64,000 nucleotides of DNA from Loktanella sp. D2R18 (lineage in GTDB: Bacteria; Pseudomonadota; Alphaproteobacteria; Rhodobacterales; Rhodobacteraceae), in NCBI RefSeq assembly GCF_003318235.1, contig NZ_QOCG01000031.1, positions 1-64,000 of the forward strand, read 5' to 3'. Of the stretch, positions 41,853 through 50,338 are shown piece after piece. Under the pieces are notes generated by a model. It saw only the letters and a program-made list of their open reading frames with translations, did no database searches and was not told where the DNA came from. Position numbers and translations under genes: made by a program. Each line of letters opens with the position of its first letter. Position 1 is the stretch's first letter.

Positions 41853-42584
41853 ATGAAACACTTCACAGTCCCCAAAATGAGCATTGCCGCTTGTGCCGCT
41901 TTGCTAATCAGCAGCGCCCCCGCTTTCGCTGGCGGCTTGGGCGATGCGGTCGCCGAACCAGATCCGGTCATGCCGCCTCTTGCTGTCCCTCAGGCGAACA
42001 GCGACTATTACGTATCTGTTTTTGCAGGTGCCAATATGCTGTCGGATATCGACACCGATTATTACGGCTCTGAATATTCCGTGGGATTTGATACCGGGTT
42101 TGTCGCAGGTGTCACCGTTGGTAAAAAGATAAGTGATACGCTCCGCGTTGAGGGTGAATTGTCCTTTGCACGCGCTGCAGCCGCTGACTTTTCCGCTGGG
42201 TATAACGGCTATACTTACGTTGATTCTGACCCGGCCGACGGCGATCTGGATGCAACATATCTTTTGGTCAATCTTTGGTATGATTTCCCGTCGACTGGTC
42301 CAATGGGATACTATGTCGGCGGCGGCCTTGGCGGGGCCAAGGTCGAAGGTGACATTAGCTTCGATGGCGCCTCCTACGGCTATGGACCGGGAGAGACGAA
42401 GCTTGCGGGCCAAATCGGTGCCGGCTTGATGTACGACGTATCACAAACGCTGACTTTAGATGTTGGGTATCGATTTAAATATGTCGGTGACGTCGATTTT
42501 GACGATAACGATGGCAGCGGCGTTTACACAGGTGGCGATGTACAAAGCCACAGCTTGCAAGCCGGGTTGATGTACAACTTCTAG
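41853..42584 (+). CDS. Outer-membrane beta-barrel protein
   Basis: This 243-residue protein begins with a signal peptide (cleavage likely after SSAPAFA near residue 26). The mature part has alternating hydrophobic strands ending in an aromatic residue (HSLQAGLMYNF), as in OmpA-like/opacity-type barrels of eight strands. Glycine and tyrosine-rich turns are frequent. Function is unknown; such proteins can be porins, adhesins or stress proteins. It sits in the insert between tmm and tdm, and a GC-rich hairpin follows. Confidence 0.88.
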   Translation: MKHFTVPKMSIAACAALLISSAPAFAGGLGDAVAEPDPVMPPLAVPQANSDYYVSVFAGANMLSDIDTDYYGSEYSVGFDTGFVAGVTVGKKISDTLRVEGELSFARAAAADFSAGYNGYTYVDSDPADGDLDATYLLVNLWYDFPSTGPMGYYVGGGLGGAKVEGDISFDGASYGYGPGETKLAGQIGAGLMYDVSQTLTLDVGYRFKYVGDVDFDDNDGSGVYTGGDVQSHSLQAGLMYNF

Positions 42585-42603
42585 ACGGCACTCACAAAAA
42601 TTA

Positions 42604-42628
42604 CGGGGTCCGTTTACTGCGGACCCCG
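42604..42628 (+). terminator. Hairpin after the beta-barrel gene
   Basis: A 9-bp perfect stem CGGGGTCCG / CGGACCCCG with a 7-base loop lies 20 bases after the stop. There is no clear T-run, so termination strength is uncertain. Confidence 0.65.
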
Positions 42629-42679
42629 ACCTACATATGATACGATCTGAAGCGATCCATATTGAAGGTTTGCGATAAA

Positions 42680-44293
42680 GTGTCATCTGCACCTCCGACC
42701 AAAGAACACATTCTGCGCACGCTGCAAGTGGGCGTTGACCTTCAGCGTGACGGCAAATTTCTGGAAGCCGAACGCATATACCAATCCGTTCTGCGGGCTG
42801 ACCCGCGACACCCAGATGCGCTCAATCTCATGGGTACCCTGGCCGTTGAAGCAAACGACGTTGACGTTGCATTAGACTATTTTGGAAAAGCGCTGCGGCG
42901 ATCGCCGCGTAACGCTGTTTACCTAAACAATATGGGTAACCTGCTTTTGCGCTTGAAGCGCAATAAAGAAGGGCGCCAGCATTTACTAAAAGCCGTTCAA
43001 GCCCAACCGAATTTTGTTGAGGCGCTATGCAACCTTTCCAAGGCGCATAAGCTAATGCTGAATGGTGTTGAGGCCGAAAAGCTGCTGAGAAAGGCACTCT
43101 CAATTGACGCCGATAGCCTCAAGGCGCGGCTCGGGCTTGCTGATTTGCTGATCGACAATGGAAACTCTGACGGCGCCGCTGTACTGTATGAGGATATTCT
43201 GCGTCATCACCCTGACAGCGTCGAAGCCCTTTCAGGTCTTGCTGCTTCGCGCAAATTCGCGCCAGATGCGCCTGAGATTGACCTCGTTCTTCAACGGATC
43301 GCAATGCCGGATACATCCGATGACGCGTTGGTTCATCTTCACCATGCCGCAGGTAAGATCCTGAACGATCAGCGCCGTTATGATGACGCTATTCAGCATT
43401 TCTCCAAGGCGAAGACATATAGCAAAGGTGCGTTTGATTTAGATCGTCACCGGCAGTTTTATGGGTCGCTGATCGAAACGTTCACGCCAGAATTTTTTGC
43501 TGAAAGGACCGGTTTTGGGAACGATTCTGAACGGCCTGTCTTTATCGTTGGGATGCCACGTTCGGGCACGACTCTGACAGAACAAATTTGCGCAAGCCAT
43601 CCAGATGTCTATGGCGCAGGGGAGCTTTCTGAGCTGCACAAAATTGCACGTTCACTTGGCCATTCTGCCTCTGAACCAGCGGCACTCGCCAAGGCTTTAG
43701 TTACAATGACCAAACGCGATTCTCAAAAATTGGCTGATCGCTATCTCTCTGCTTTGAAACGGCGCGATAGAAAGGCGCTTCACGTTGTAGATAAGATGCC
43801 ACACAACTACGAGTTCCTAGGTCTCATCACGTTGCTGTTTCCGAACGCCAAAATCATCAACTGCAATCGCGATCCGATGGACAACTGTCTGTCGTGTTTT
43901 ATGCATCGCTTCGCTGAAAGCCACGGTTATAACGCAGATCTCGAAACTGTCGGATATTATTACCGCGAGTACAGAAAGCTAATGGATCACTGGCAAGACG
44001 TTTTGCCAAGCCCCATCCTGCTCATGCAGTATGAAGAAACCGTCGCCGATTTGGAAACACGTGCGCGTGCACTTATCGACTTTGTGGCGTTACCTTGGGA
44101 TCCGGCCTGCCTTGCCTTCCATGAAACTGAACGCACAGTCCGAACACCAAGCCGATGGCAAGTCCGCCAACCTATCTACACGACGTCGGTCAAACGCTGG
44201 ACCCGCTATGGCGACGCAGTCGCGCCATTACAATCTGCACTTGGGGACCTGATCGTAGAGGGCGGTGCGAATGAGAACGCTTTGGCCACATAG
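42680..44293 (+). CDS. TPR-repeat sulfotransferase
   Basis: A GTG at 42680 with GAAGG about 11 bases upstream gives 537 residues; a TTG at 42662 is also possible. The N-terminal half (roughly residues 15-230) is tetratricopeptide repeats (YQSVLRADPRHPDALNLMG, LKAVQAQPNFVEALCNLSKA). The C-terminal half has the sulfotransferase 5'-PSB motif VFIVGMPRSGTTLTEQI near residue 290 and a later INCNRDPMDNCLSCF 3'-PB motif. This common marine architecture is linked to sulfation of surface or secreted compounds; acceptor unknown. Its 3' end is 21 bases from the tdm stop, convergent. Confidence 0.9.
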   Translation: MSSAPPTKEHILRTLQVGVDLQRDGKFLEAERIYQSVLRADPRHPDALNLMGTLAVEANDVDVALDYFGKALRRSPRNAVYLNNMGNLLLRLKRNKEGRQHLLKAVQAQPNFVEALCNLSKAHKLMLNGVEAEKLLRKALSIDADSLKARLGLADLLIDNGNSDGAAVLYEDILRHHPDSVEALSGLAASRKFAPDAPEIDLVLQRIAMPDTSDDALVHLHHAAGKILNDQRRYDDAIQHFSKAKTYSKGAFDLDRHRQFYGSLIETFTPEFFAERTGFGNDSERPVFIVGMPRSGTTLTEQICASHPDVYGAGELSELHKIARSLGHSASEPAALAKALVTMTKRDSQKLADRYLSALKRRDRKALHVVDKMPHNYEFLGLITLLFPNAKIINCNRDPMDNCLSCFMHRFAESHGYNADLETVGYYYREYRKLMDHWQDVLPSPILLMQYEETVADLETRARALIDFVALPWDPACLAFHETERTVRTPSRWQVRQPIYTTSVKRWTRYGDAVAPLQSALGDLIVEGGANENALAT

Positions 44294-44314
44294 CTACCGG
44301 CCGCTCTTAACCAC

Positions 44315-46684
44315 CTAAGATCGTGGCTTTTCTTTTTGGGGATCATAACCCGCCAGATCGGGGCGGATCACAGCCGGAAGGCGTTTTTGGTGCCCGTCCA
44401 GCTTGCCGATCTCCACCTCCGTTCCGGCTGCGGCATGGACGACATCGATGCGTGCCATGGCAATGTTTTTGCCCAAAAGCGGCGACCGCATCGACGAAGT
44501 GACTTCACCAATTTGCGCGCGCCCGATATGGATGCAATCCCCATGCCCCACTTCAACTTCGCTACCAATATCAAGACCAACCAGCTTTCTCATCGGGTGT
44601 TCTTTGCGACGGATCAACGCGTCGCGGCCAATGAAATCATCCGGTTTTGATTTGAGAGGAACAGTAAACCCGATGCCCGCTTCAAACGGATCCGTTTGGT
44701 CAGAAAAGTCATAATCCGCAAAAATGAGACCCGCTTCGATCCGTACCATATCCAAGGCTTCTAGCCCCATGGGGCGCAGCCCATATTCTTGCCCAGCGCC
44801 CCAAATCGCATCAAATATCTCTGTGCAATGTTTGGGGTGGCACATGACCTCGTAGCCCAATTCACCCGTGTATCCGGTCCGCGAAATCACAAACGGTGTG
44901 CCTGCCTCATTGCGCAGACGTGCAGGTGTAAACCGGAACCAAGCGAGCTGATCAAATTCGGGGTTATGCGGCGCAGTCCAAACCAAATCACGTAGCAAAT
45001 CACGTGATTTTGGCCCTTGAACCGCGACGTTGTGCAATTGGTCGGTCGAGGATCTGACCAGCACTTTGAGGCCCAGCTTTTCGGCCTGCTCTCGGATCCA
45101 TTCGCCGCCATATTCACTGCCGCCAATCCAACGGAAATTGTCGCGTCCCAGACGAAATACGGTGCCGTCATCAATCATACCCCCGTGTTCGTAACACATC
45201 GCGGTATAGACTACGCCGCCCAACGGCAGCGTTTTCATGTTGCGGGTGAACACATACTGGCACAGCGCTTCGGCGTCTGGCCCTGTGATTTCAAACTTGC
45301 GCAGCGGCGACAGATCCATGATTGCCACATCTTGGCGGCAGGCATGATATTCCGCGATTGGACCAGCGTCAGCAAAACAATTGGGCAACCAATAGCCATT
45401 GTATTCGACAAAATTACGTGTGTGTTTTGCGAAACATTCATGGAATCCGGTTTGTTTGGTCATCTTAGGCTCCGAATTGGGCGTCGCGCGTGTCGCGATG
45501 GATTTTTGAAAGGTTTCTTTGCCAGAATAAGTCCGCACATGGATATCCGTTGGGTTCCAACCGTTGGCAGCGGTCGTGTCATCTGGGCAAGCACTGCTGA
45601 CGCAAACAATGTCCGTTAATGCGCGCAACAGCACATAGTCCCCCGGCCGTGACCAAGGTTCGTCCGCGTACATGACCCCGTGATCATCGATGCGCGTGTT
45701 GAAAAAAAAGTTGATAGCCATCCACCCCGGCCGCCCTGTGACGCCATATTCAGCCAGTGCGGCATTGAAATTGTCCGAACAGTTCGCGTGGCCAGGATAG
45801 CCGATGTCATCATAGTATTTGGAGGCACAAGCCATCGCAAAGGCATCGTGGCGCCCGCAGGTGTCTTGGATAACCTCCACGAGCGGCACCATTTCCTGAT
45901 CGTAGTATTTCGCATGTAGGCCCGGCATCGGGTAGGCATGGCCCATCAAGGTGCGCGTGGTCGTCACATCCAACGCGTGCTCAATTCCCTCGTCTAGCTT
46001 ACGCGCGCTGAAACATTCGAAATCTGTGCACTGCCTACCATCGACATCAAGAATTTGGATGTAGTCGCCCGCCTTTACAAAATAGGCCTCGGCGGTTTGG
46101 GTATAGACCCGAATATCTTGCAGTGGATCGGCAAGCGGCGTGGGTAGCGCAAACCCCACACGGGGTTTTATGACCGCCCGTTTTATGGTGACAGTCAACG
46201 GTGTTGCCGTGTTCTGTGTTTCAAAATCCATTATGCCGCCGGGTGCTGCGATCACGACGCAACCATCGCGTTGCGCAGTAAAGCTAGCTTCGGTCTTGGC
46301 GGGCGTTGTAGCCTCAAACAGATGCACGGCATGCGCGCTGGCGACATCGATGTTGCGCGCGTTCAGCCCCATCCGAAGTCCGCGCAAAGAACGGTCGCTA
46401 CTTTCCAACAATGACTGCAGGCCCAACGCGGGCCCTTGCGCTGTCGCGCCGACAATGCTCGGGTCAACCACGCCCTTTGGGTCACAGACCAACAGCTCGC
46501 AGGGTTGACCGCCTTCGTCGTTAATTACTGTGATCTTATCTCCGGCAGAGATCGGCACAAGAACCGCACCGCAGGCTTCGACCACATACCGTTCGGTCCC
46601 CGCAGGCAGCGAGAAAACGCGCGGCTCGTAGATCGCGCTCGGCTTTGGAGGGCCGGGGCGTATATTCAAAATTTCGTCCCGCAT
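44315..46684 (-). CDS. tdm: Trimethylamine N-oxide demethylase
   Basis: Starting at MRDEILNIRPGPPKPS (46684; another Met precedes it) gives 789 residues; the frame is open further upstream but through promoter sequence. The N-terminal half has two DUF1989-type regions with Cys-rich motifs (VDGRQCTDFECF, DTCGRHDAF, HANCSDNFN), which bind zinc in the known enzyme. The C-terminal half (about residues 410-789) is a GcvT-like tetrahydrofolate domain (SRTGYTGELGYEV, GLEALDMVRIEAGL). It splits TMAO to dimethylamine and formaldehyde and couples the formaldehyde to tetrahydrofolate. Confidence 0.93.
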   Translation of the reverse strand: MRDEILNIRPGPPKPSAIYEPRVFSLPAGTERYVVEACGAVLVPISAGDKITVINDEGGQPCELLVCDPKGVVDPSIVGATAQGPALGLQSLLESSDRSLRGLRMGLNARNIDVASAHAVHLFEATTPAKTEASFTAQRDGCVVIAAPGGIMDFETQNTATPLTVTIKRAVIKPRVGFALPTPLADPLQDIRVYTQTAEAYFVKAGDYIQILDVDGRQCTDFECFSARKLDEGIEHALDVTTTRTLMGHAYPMPGLHAKYYDQEMVPLVEVIQDTCGRHDAFAMACASKYYDDIGYPGHANCSDNFNAALAEYGVTGRPGWMAINFFFNTRIDDHGVMYADEPWSRPGDYVLLRALTDIVCVSSACPDDTTAANGWNPTDIHVRTYSGKETFQKSIATRATPNSEPKMTKQTGFHECFAKHTRNFVEYNGYWLPNCFADAGPIAEYHACRQDVAIMDLSPLRKFEITGPDAEALCQYVFTRNMKTLPLGGVVYTAMCYEHGGMIDDGTVFRLGRDNFRWIGGSEYGGEWIREQAEKLGLKVLVRSSTDQLHNVAVQGPKSRDLLRDLVWTAPHNPEFDQLAWFRFTPARLRNEAGTPFVISRTGYTGELGYEVMCHPKHCTEIFDAIWGAGQEYGLRPMGLEALDMVRIEAGLIFADYDFSDQTDPFEAGIGFTVPLKSKPDDFIGRDALIRRKEHPMRKLVGLDIGSEVEVGHGDCIHIGRAQIGEVTSSMRSPLLGKNIAMARIDVVHAAAGTEVEIGKLDGHQKRLPAVIRPDLAGYDPQKEKPRS

Positions 46685-46845
46685 CATCGCCCCGTCTGTT
46701 GCATGAATGGAATATTTATTTAATATGATGAATATAATTGAATGTGACGCCTCGCAAACACAATCGACAGGGAACATGTGAATAATTACATCACGTTTTT
46801 GAAAACCTGCGCGCTGTGGTCCCTTTCCGCTCCGGTAAACACCTG

Positions 46846-47688
46846 ATGTCACTCGTTTTAGGTTTAATCGCAGCCGCCTGTTGGGGGCTTCATGATTTTT
46901 GCGTCCGCATCATCAGTCAAAACGCCCCTGTAAGCGCCTGCTTGTTTGCCGTCATGGTGTTTGGACTGATCTTTCAGGCCGGGCTTTTGGTCACAACTGG
47001 AAGCTATGCGCGCATCCCTGCGGCGAGCGTCGGACCATTAATCTGCGCTGGCGCTTCTTTTGCGATTGCTAATTGCGGGCTGTACATCGCCTTTCAGCGC
47101 GGCCCAGTCTGGCTAGCCGCGCCGCTAGTTGCTTGTTTCAGTGTCTTTTCTGTCGGCATCGCGTTGATCGGTGGCACCGCCGTTTCATTAAAACAATGGG
47201 GTGCAATTGCGATGATCTTTGGCGGCATCACGATGATCGCTACCCTCGCGGACCGGGGTGACGCGCAAGACAATGGAAAATTTTTGACAATTGTGAGTGC
47301 GTTGATCGCGGCGGCCGGGTTTTCAAGCACGTTTTACTTTGGGCAAACCGCCACGGAAATGACCAACGGGCTCGTGTCTGCCGTGGTCACGCGCATCGTT
47401 GCCATTGGCGTTTTCCTTACCGGAATTCTCGCCTTGCGTCTGCCAGTGTGGCCTAAATCAGACGCGCTCGGTGTGCTTATAATTATGGGGATCCTTGACG
47501 GTATTGCCATCCTGTCCATCATGATTGCAGGCAATCACCCGCACCCCGAATACGCCGCGGTCACAACGGCGATGTACGGGTTGCCAACCATATGGCTAGC
47601 CGCATTTTTCCTAAAAGAACGTATCAGCCCGATGCAATGGTGGGGCTGCGTCATCGCATTTTTGGGTGTCGGTTATCTCGCATTATGA
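46846..47688 (+). CDS. EamA/DMT-family transporter next to tdm
   Basis: Starting at MSLVLGLIAAACWGLHDF (46846) gives 280 residues; a GTG 30 bases upstream is also in frame. Ten hydrophobic segments in two EamA repeats are seen, with the second ending AAFFLKERISPMQWWG. It is divergent from tdm with a 160-base AT-rich intergenic region, so it may share regulation with tdm. A role in moving TMAO, dimethylamine or another cluster metabolite is inference only. Confidence 0.85.
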   Translation: MSLVLGLIAAACWGLHDFCVRIISQNAPVSACLFAVMVFGLIFQAGLLVTTGSYARIPAASVGPLICAGASFAIANCGLYIAFQRGPVWLAAPLVACFSVFSVGIALIGGTAVSLKQWGAIAMIFGGITMIATLADRGDAQDNGKFLTIVSALIAAAGFSSTFYFGQTATEMTNGLVSAVVTRIVAIGVFLTGILALRLPVWPKSDALGVLIIMGILDGIAILSIMIAGNHPHPEYAAVTTAMYGLPTIWLAAFFLKERISPMQWWGCVIAFLGVGYLAL

Positions 47689-47731
47689 CGCCCTTGATAG
47701 TCTTGTTTCATGGGCTCTTTTGTGCCCGCAC

Positions 47732-47760
47732 AAAAAAGGCCCCGATGCTTTCGCACCGGG
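47732..47760 (-). terminator. Intrinsic terminator with GAAA tetraloop
   Basis: On the minus strand CCCGGTGC, loop GAAA, GCATCGGG is followed by GCC and six Ts. It lies about 30 bases downstream of the small secreted protein gene. Confidence 0.88.
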
Positions 47761-47790
47761 ACAGCTTGGGACAGGTCGAGGGCAGGTTCT

Positions 47791-48183
47791 TTAGCGGCGC
47801 GTTGATGCACCAGTTGGATAACGAGGTTCATCCGTCGGGCGATGGGATGCTTCGCGACCATCGTCGTCATAGTCGCCACGATTGTGAATTTCTTCCGGCT
47901 CTGAAAGGATTTCAAAGCGCAAGCTATAGGTTTCATCTTCGCGTTGGGTGGCAAAGATACCTTTGATGTCGATTCCGCCAACAGAGTTCCCGAAGACTTG
48001 GTCGCAATCATCGAGACCGCTTGTTTGGCTACAATCTTGGTCGGGGAAAGTTTCCGAACACCAATTGATGACCGCTTGGTAACATGCGCCCAAGGTTGTA
48101 AATTCGGCGTGCGCTTGGATAGGCGCAAAAGTTGCTGCAGTTAGTATCGTACCGATCGAAAATGTTTTGATAAAATTAGGCAT
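47791..48183 (-). CDS. Small secreted protein of unknown function
   Basis: This 130-residue protein has a signal peptide (MPNFIKTFSIGTILTAATFA, cleavage after AHA near residue 26). The mature part has four cysteines in two pairs (ACYQAVINWCSETF and DCSQTSGLDDCDQVF), suited to two disulfides, and a charged, disordered C-terminus (HNRGDYDDDGREASHR). I do not recognise the family. It has its own terminator. The upstream 195 bases (48184-48378) are AT-rich with no gene seen. Confidence 0.75.
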   Translation of the reverse strand: MPNFIKTFSIGTILTAATFAPIQAHAEFTTLGACYQAVINWCSETFPDQDCSQTSGLDDCDQVFGNSVGGIDIKGIFATQREDETYSLRFEILSEPEEIHNRGDYDDDGREASHRPTDEPRYPTGASTRR

Positions 48184-48378
48184 AATATAGATCCAGTTTT
48201 TTATTTTGTAGCAACAGTTACCTGCGCTACAGTTATAGGTCGCTGGAGGTCTGAAAATGGTTCAAAGAAAATACATGTTTTTTCGGAAAAATATAAACCA
48301 TTGATATTAATAATTTTTATGGAATGCTTGATGCCGTGGCGCCCCCGATCCTGATTATATAGGGCCGGGGGCAACCGA

Positions 48379-49488
48379 TTAATCAGTGAGTTCGCTCATG
48401 TGAACTAAGCGATGTTCGCGGATCGATATTTGCGCAGCCATGCCCATCAGCACGGCGATTTTTCCATCGTTAAGCGATACATCAGGCTGGTCGCGCTGCC
48501 CACGCACCAATTCAAGGAACCCTTTGTGTTGATAATAGGTCGATCCATTGTGATCGCCTGCGTCAAGCAGGGTTGGATCAACGGGGATATCTTTGTGGGC
48601 CGGCCCTTTGGGGGTGCGGGGACTGACGATCAGTTGCGGCACGGGCGCGTCACCCAAATGGTCCGGCCAAAAACGGCCGGGTCCCGGCACCAAGGCTTCG
48701 ACCTTACCGTTTGGACCAACCGCCGAGATTTCCTCTTGGTACTGCGCGCCTTCGGCAAACATGCAGAGTTCCAGCAAGGCGCGGCTCCCGTTTGCAAAAT
48801 CCACAATGACATAGCCATTGTCCAAAATATCCGGCTGTTCCCCATTATACCGTTCGTCAATGTGGTTCGCATCTTGGCCGCCAGAGGCCATGACCCGGAT
48901 CGGTTCGGATTTCAAAACCAACCGCATTAGATCAAAGAAGTGACAGCATTTTTCGACAAAGGTCCCCCCTGAATAGCGATCAAAACGATTCCAATCGCCG
49001 ACTTTTTCCAAGAACGGAAAGCGGTGTTCGCGGATTGTCAGCATTTTGATCCCGCCTGTGGCGTCATCCGCGCAATTCAAAAGCGCGGTGATGGGAGGCA
49101 TATAGCGGTATTCCATCGCGACCCAAACCGGCGATGGGTATGTATTTGCGAATGTGTTGATACGTTCAATTTGGTCAATGTCGGTAAATAGCGGTTTTTC
49201 AACCAACACCGGCAGGTGCCGTTTCGCGGCCAGCATTTCAAGCTGTTCGACGTGCCGAAAGTTCGGGCTAACAATCAGAATGCAATCCAATTCAGGCATG
49301 TCCAACAACGCGTCAATACTAGCAGCCATTTGGGCGTCAGGCGCGATTGATTGGGCGATTTTTGCCATTTCCTCGTCAGGTTCAAAGACCCCGGCAACGC
49401 GCGCATTTTCCAACAACGCGATGTTGTGCATGTGTTCATGGCCCATCATGCCGCAACCGATGATGCCGTAGTTTGTGGTGTTTGACAT
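48379..49488 (-). CDS. Gfo/Idh/MocA-family protein, candidate NAD-dependent sulfoquinovosidase
   Basis: This 369-residue protein starts MSNTTNYGIIGCGMMGHEHMH, a Rossmann NAD-binding motif (GxGxxG), and contains VLVEKPLFTDIDQIERI (the EKP motif) and a C-terminal substrate domain with GGTFVEKCCHFFDLMR, typical of the family. In several bacteria NAD-dependent sulfoquinovosidases (GH188, SqgA) belong to this fold and occur in sulfoquinovose clusters. No GH31 sulfoquinovosidase is seen here, so this gene is the best candidate for the glycoside-opening step. That role is inferred from context; an ordinary sugar dehydrogenase cannot be excluded. It follows the GntR gene by nine bases. Confidence 0.8.
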   Translation of the reverse strand: MSNTTNYGIIGCGMMGHEHMHNIALLENARVAGVFEPDEEMAKIAQSIAPDAQMAASIDALLDMPELDCILIVSPNFRHVEQLEMLAAKRHLPVLVEKPLFTDIDQIERINTFANTYPSPVWVAMEYRYMPPITALLNCADDATGGIKMLTIREHRFPFLEKVGDWNRFDRYSGGTFVEKCCHFFDLMRLVLKSEPIRVMASGGQDANHIDERYNGEQPDILDNGYVIVDFANGSRALLELCMFAEGAQYQEEISAVGPNGKVEALVPGPGRFWPDHLGDAPVPQLIVSPRTPKGPAHKDIPVDPTLLDAGDHNGSTYYQHKGFLELVRGQRDQPDVSLNDGKIAVLMGMAAQISIREHRLVHMSELTD

Positions 49489-49497
49489 ATTTCCTCC

Positions 49498-50247
49498 CTA
49501 ACGCAGGCGCTGCACATAGCGGGCGCGCTGCGGGTCAAACCAAGTTCTTGAAAACTCAACCGAACCATGTTGTTCGGTATGGCTTATCCGCTCAATAAAC
49601 CCGACGGTTTCGCCGGGTTCTGGCGTGAATTCTGTGGGGGCCCAATCGGGGACCTTTCCGATGGAAACATAGTCTTCGGCGTGTGTGATCCAAAACCCAA
49701 GTCGCATTTTGTAATAGCGGTACAGCGAATCAGATAGGTCTGCGGGCACGATTTCCCCCGCGCAACAGTCGAGCCAGATTTCTTCGACAGCGATAGGTTC
49801 GTGATTCAAAAACCGCAACCGTTTGATCCGCGTGCCCCGTTCCGACTGCCCGAATTGCGGCAGATCGTCGGGCTTTTTCAATTCATCAACAGTCAAAACT
49901 TTCGCCGTTGGCAGACCACCACCACGCAGCAATTCCAGCCGGAACATCGAATAGACGCTGGCGACGTCAGGGGTCTTTCGGACATAGTTTCCCGACCCTT
50001 GAATACTTTCGATCAGGCCGTTTTTTTCAAGTATTGCGAGCGCTTTGCGCAAGGTCCGTACGGTCGTATCATGCTGTTTTGCAAGCGTGCGCTCTGGCGG
50101 CAACCGTTCCCCGTCCAGCAATTGGCCAGACGCGATTTCGCGGATCAAGACCTCACTGATCTGCACATAGAGCGGCAGTGCAGATGCTGTTTCGCTTTTA
50201 ACATACATCGCGGGGAGGGTTGCTTTCGAAAATAATTGATACACCAT
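49498..50247 (-). CDS. GntR/HutC-family regulator
   Basis: This protein of up to 249 residues has a GntR winged helix at about residues 28-95 (LIREIASGQLLDGERLPPER, TTVRTLRKALAILEKNGLIE, GSGNYV) and a UTRA ligand-binding domain beyond, ending in SVEFSRTWFDPQRARYV. An alternative start at 50208 would remove 13 residues and place the FNR-type box upstream of the gene. It is divergent from the monooxygenase gene and co-directional with the Gfo/Idh/MocA gene, and probably controls the sulfoquinovose locus. Confidence 0.9.
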   Translation of the reverse strand: MVYQLFSKATLPAMYVKSETASALPLYVQISEVLIREIASGQLLDGERLPPERTLAKQHDTTVRTLRKALAILEKNGLIESIQGSGNYVRKTPDVASVYSMFRLELLRGGGLPTAKVLTVDELKKPDDLPQFGQSERGTRIKRLRFLNHEPIAVEEIWLDCCAGEIVPADLSDSLYRYYKMRLGFWITHAEDYVSIGKVPDWAPTEFTPEPGETVGFIERISHTEQHGSVEFSRTWFDPQRARYVQRLR

Positions 50248-50260
50248 TGATCCAGATCAA
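50247..50260. promoter_or_regulatory. Perfect FNR-type box
   Basis: The palindrome TTGATCCAGATCAA matches the FNR/FnrL consensus TTGAT-N4-ATCAA without mismatch. It lies 78 bases before the monooxygenase start and touches the GntR gene's first codon if the long start is used. It could adjust the oxygen-dependent pathway to oxygen supply (inference). Confidence 0.6.
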
Positions 50261-50288
50261 AGACACTGTTAGCCGTAAAGAAAGTCAA

Positions 50289-50319
50289 GCGGTTTTCTTG
50301 GGGCAATCCCGAAAGCCGC
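50289..50319. promoter_or_regulatory. Inverted repeat upstream of the monooxygenase gene
   Basis: Arms GCGGTTTTC and GAAAGCCGC (8 of 9 matching) are separated by 13 bases and end just before the AGGGAGG site at 50323. It may be an operator for the GntR protein or an mRNA leader hairpin that masks the ribosome-binding site. Confidence 0.45.
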
Positions 50320-50338
50320 ATCAGGGAGGATGACCAAA

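Noticed and set aside
45017-45619. Plus-strand frame of 200 codons opposite tdm
   Set aside because: Antisense to conserved Tdm sequence with no independent support.
47721-47740. Small TTTTGTGC / GCACAAAA repeat as a second terminator
   Set aside because: The loop is only two bases; the neighbouring stem with a GAAA loop and T-run is a better terminator.
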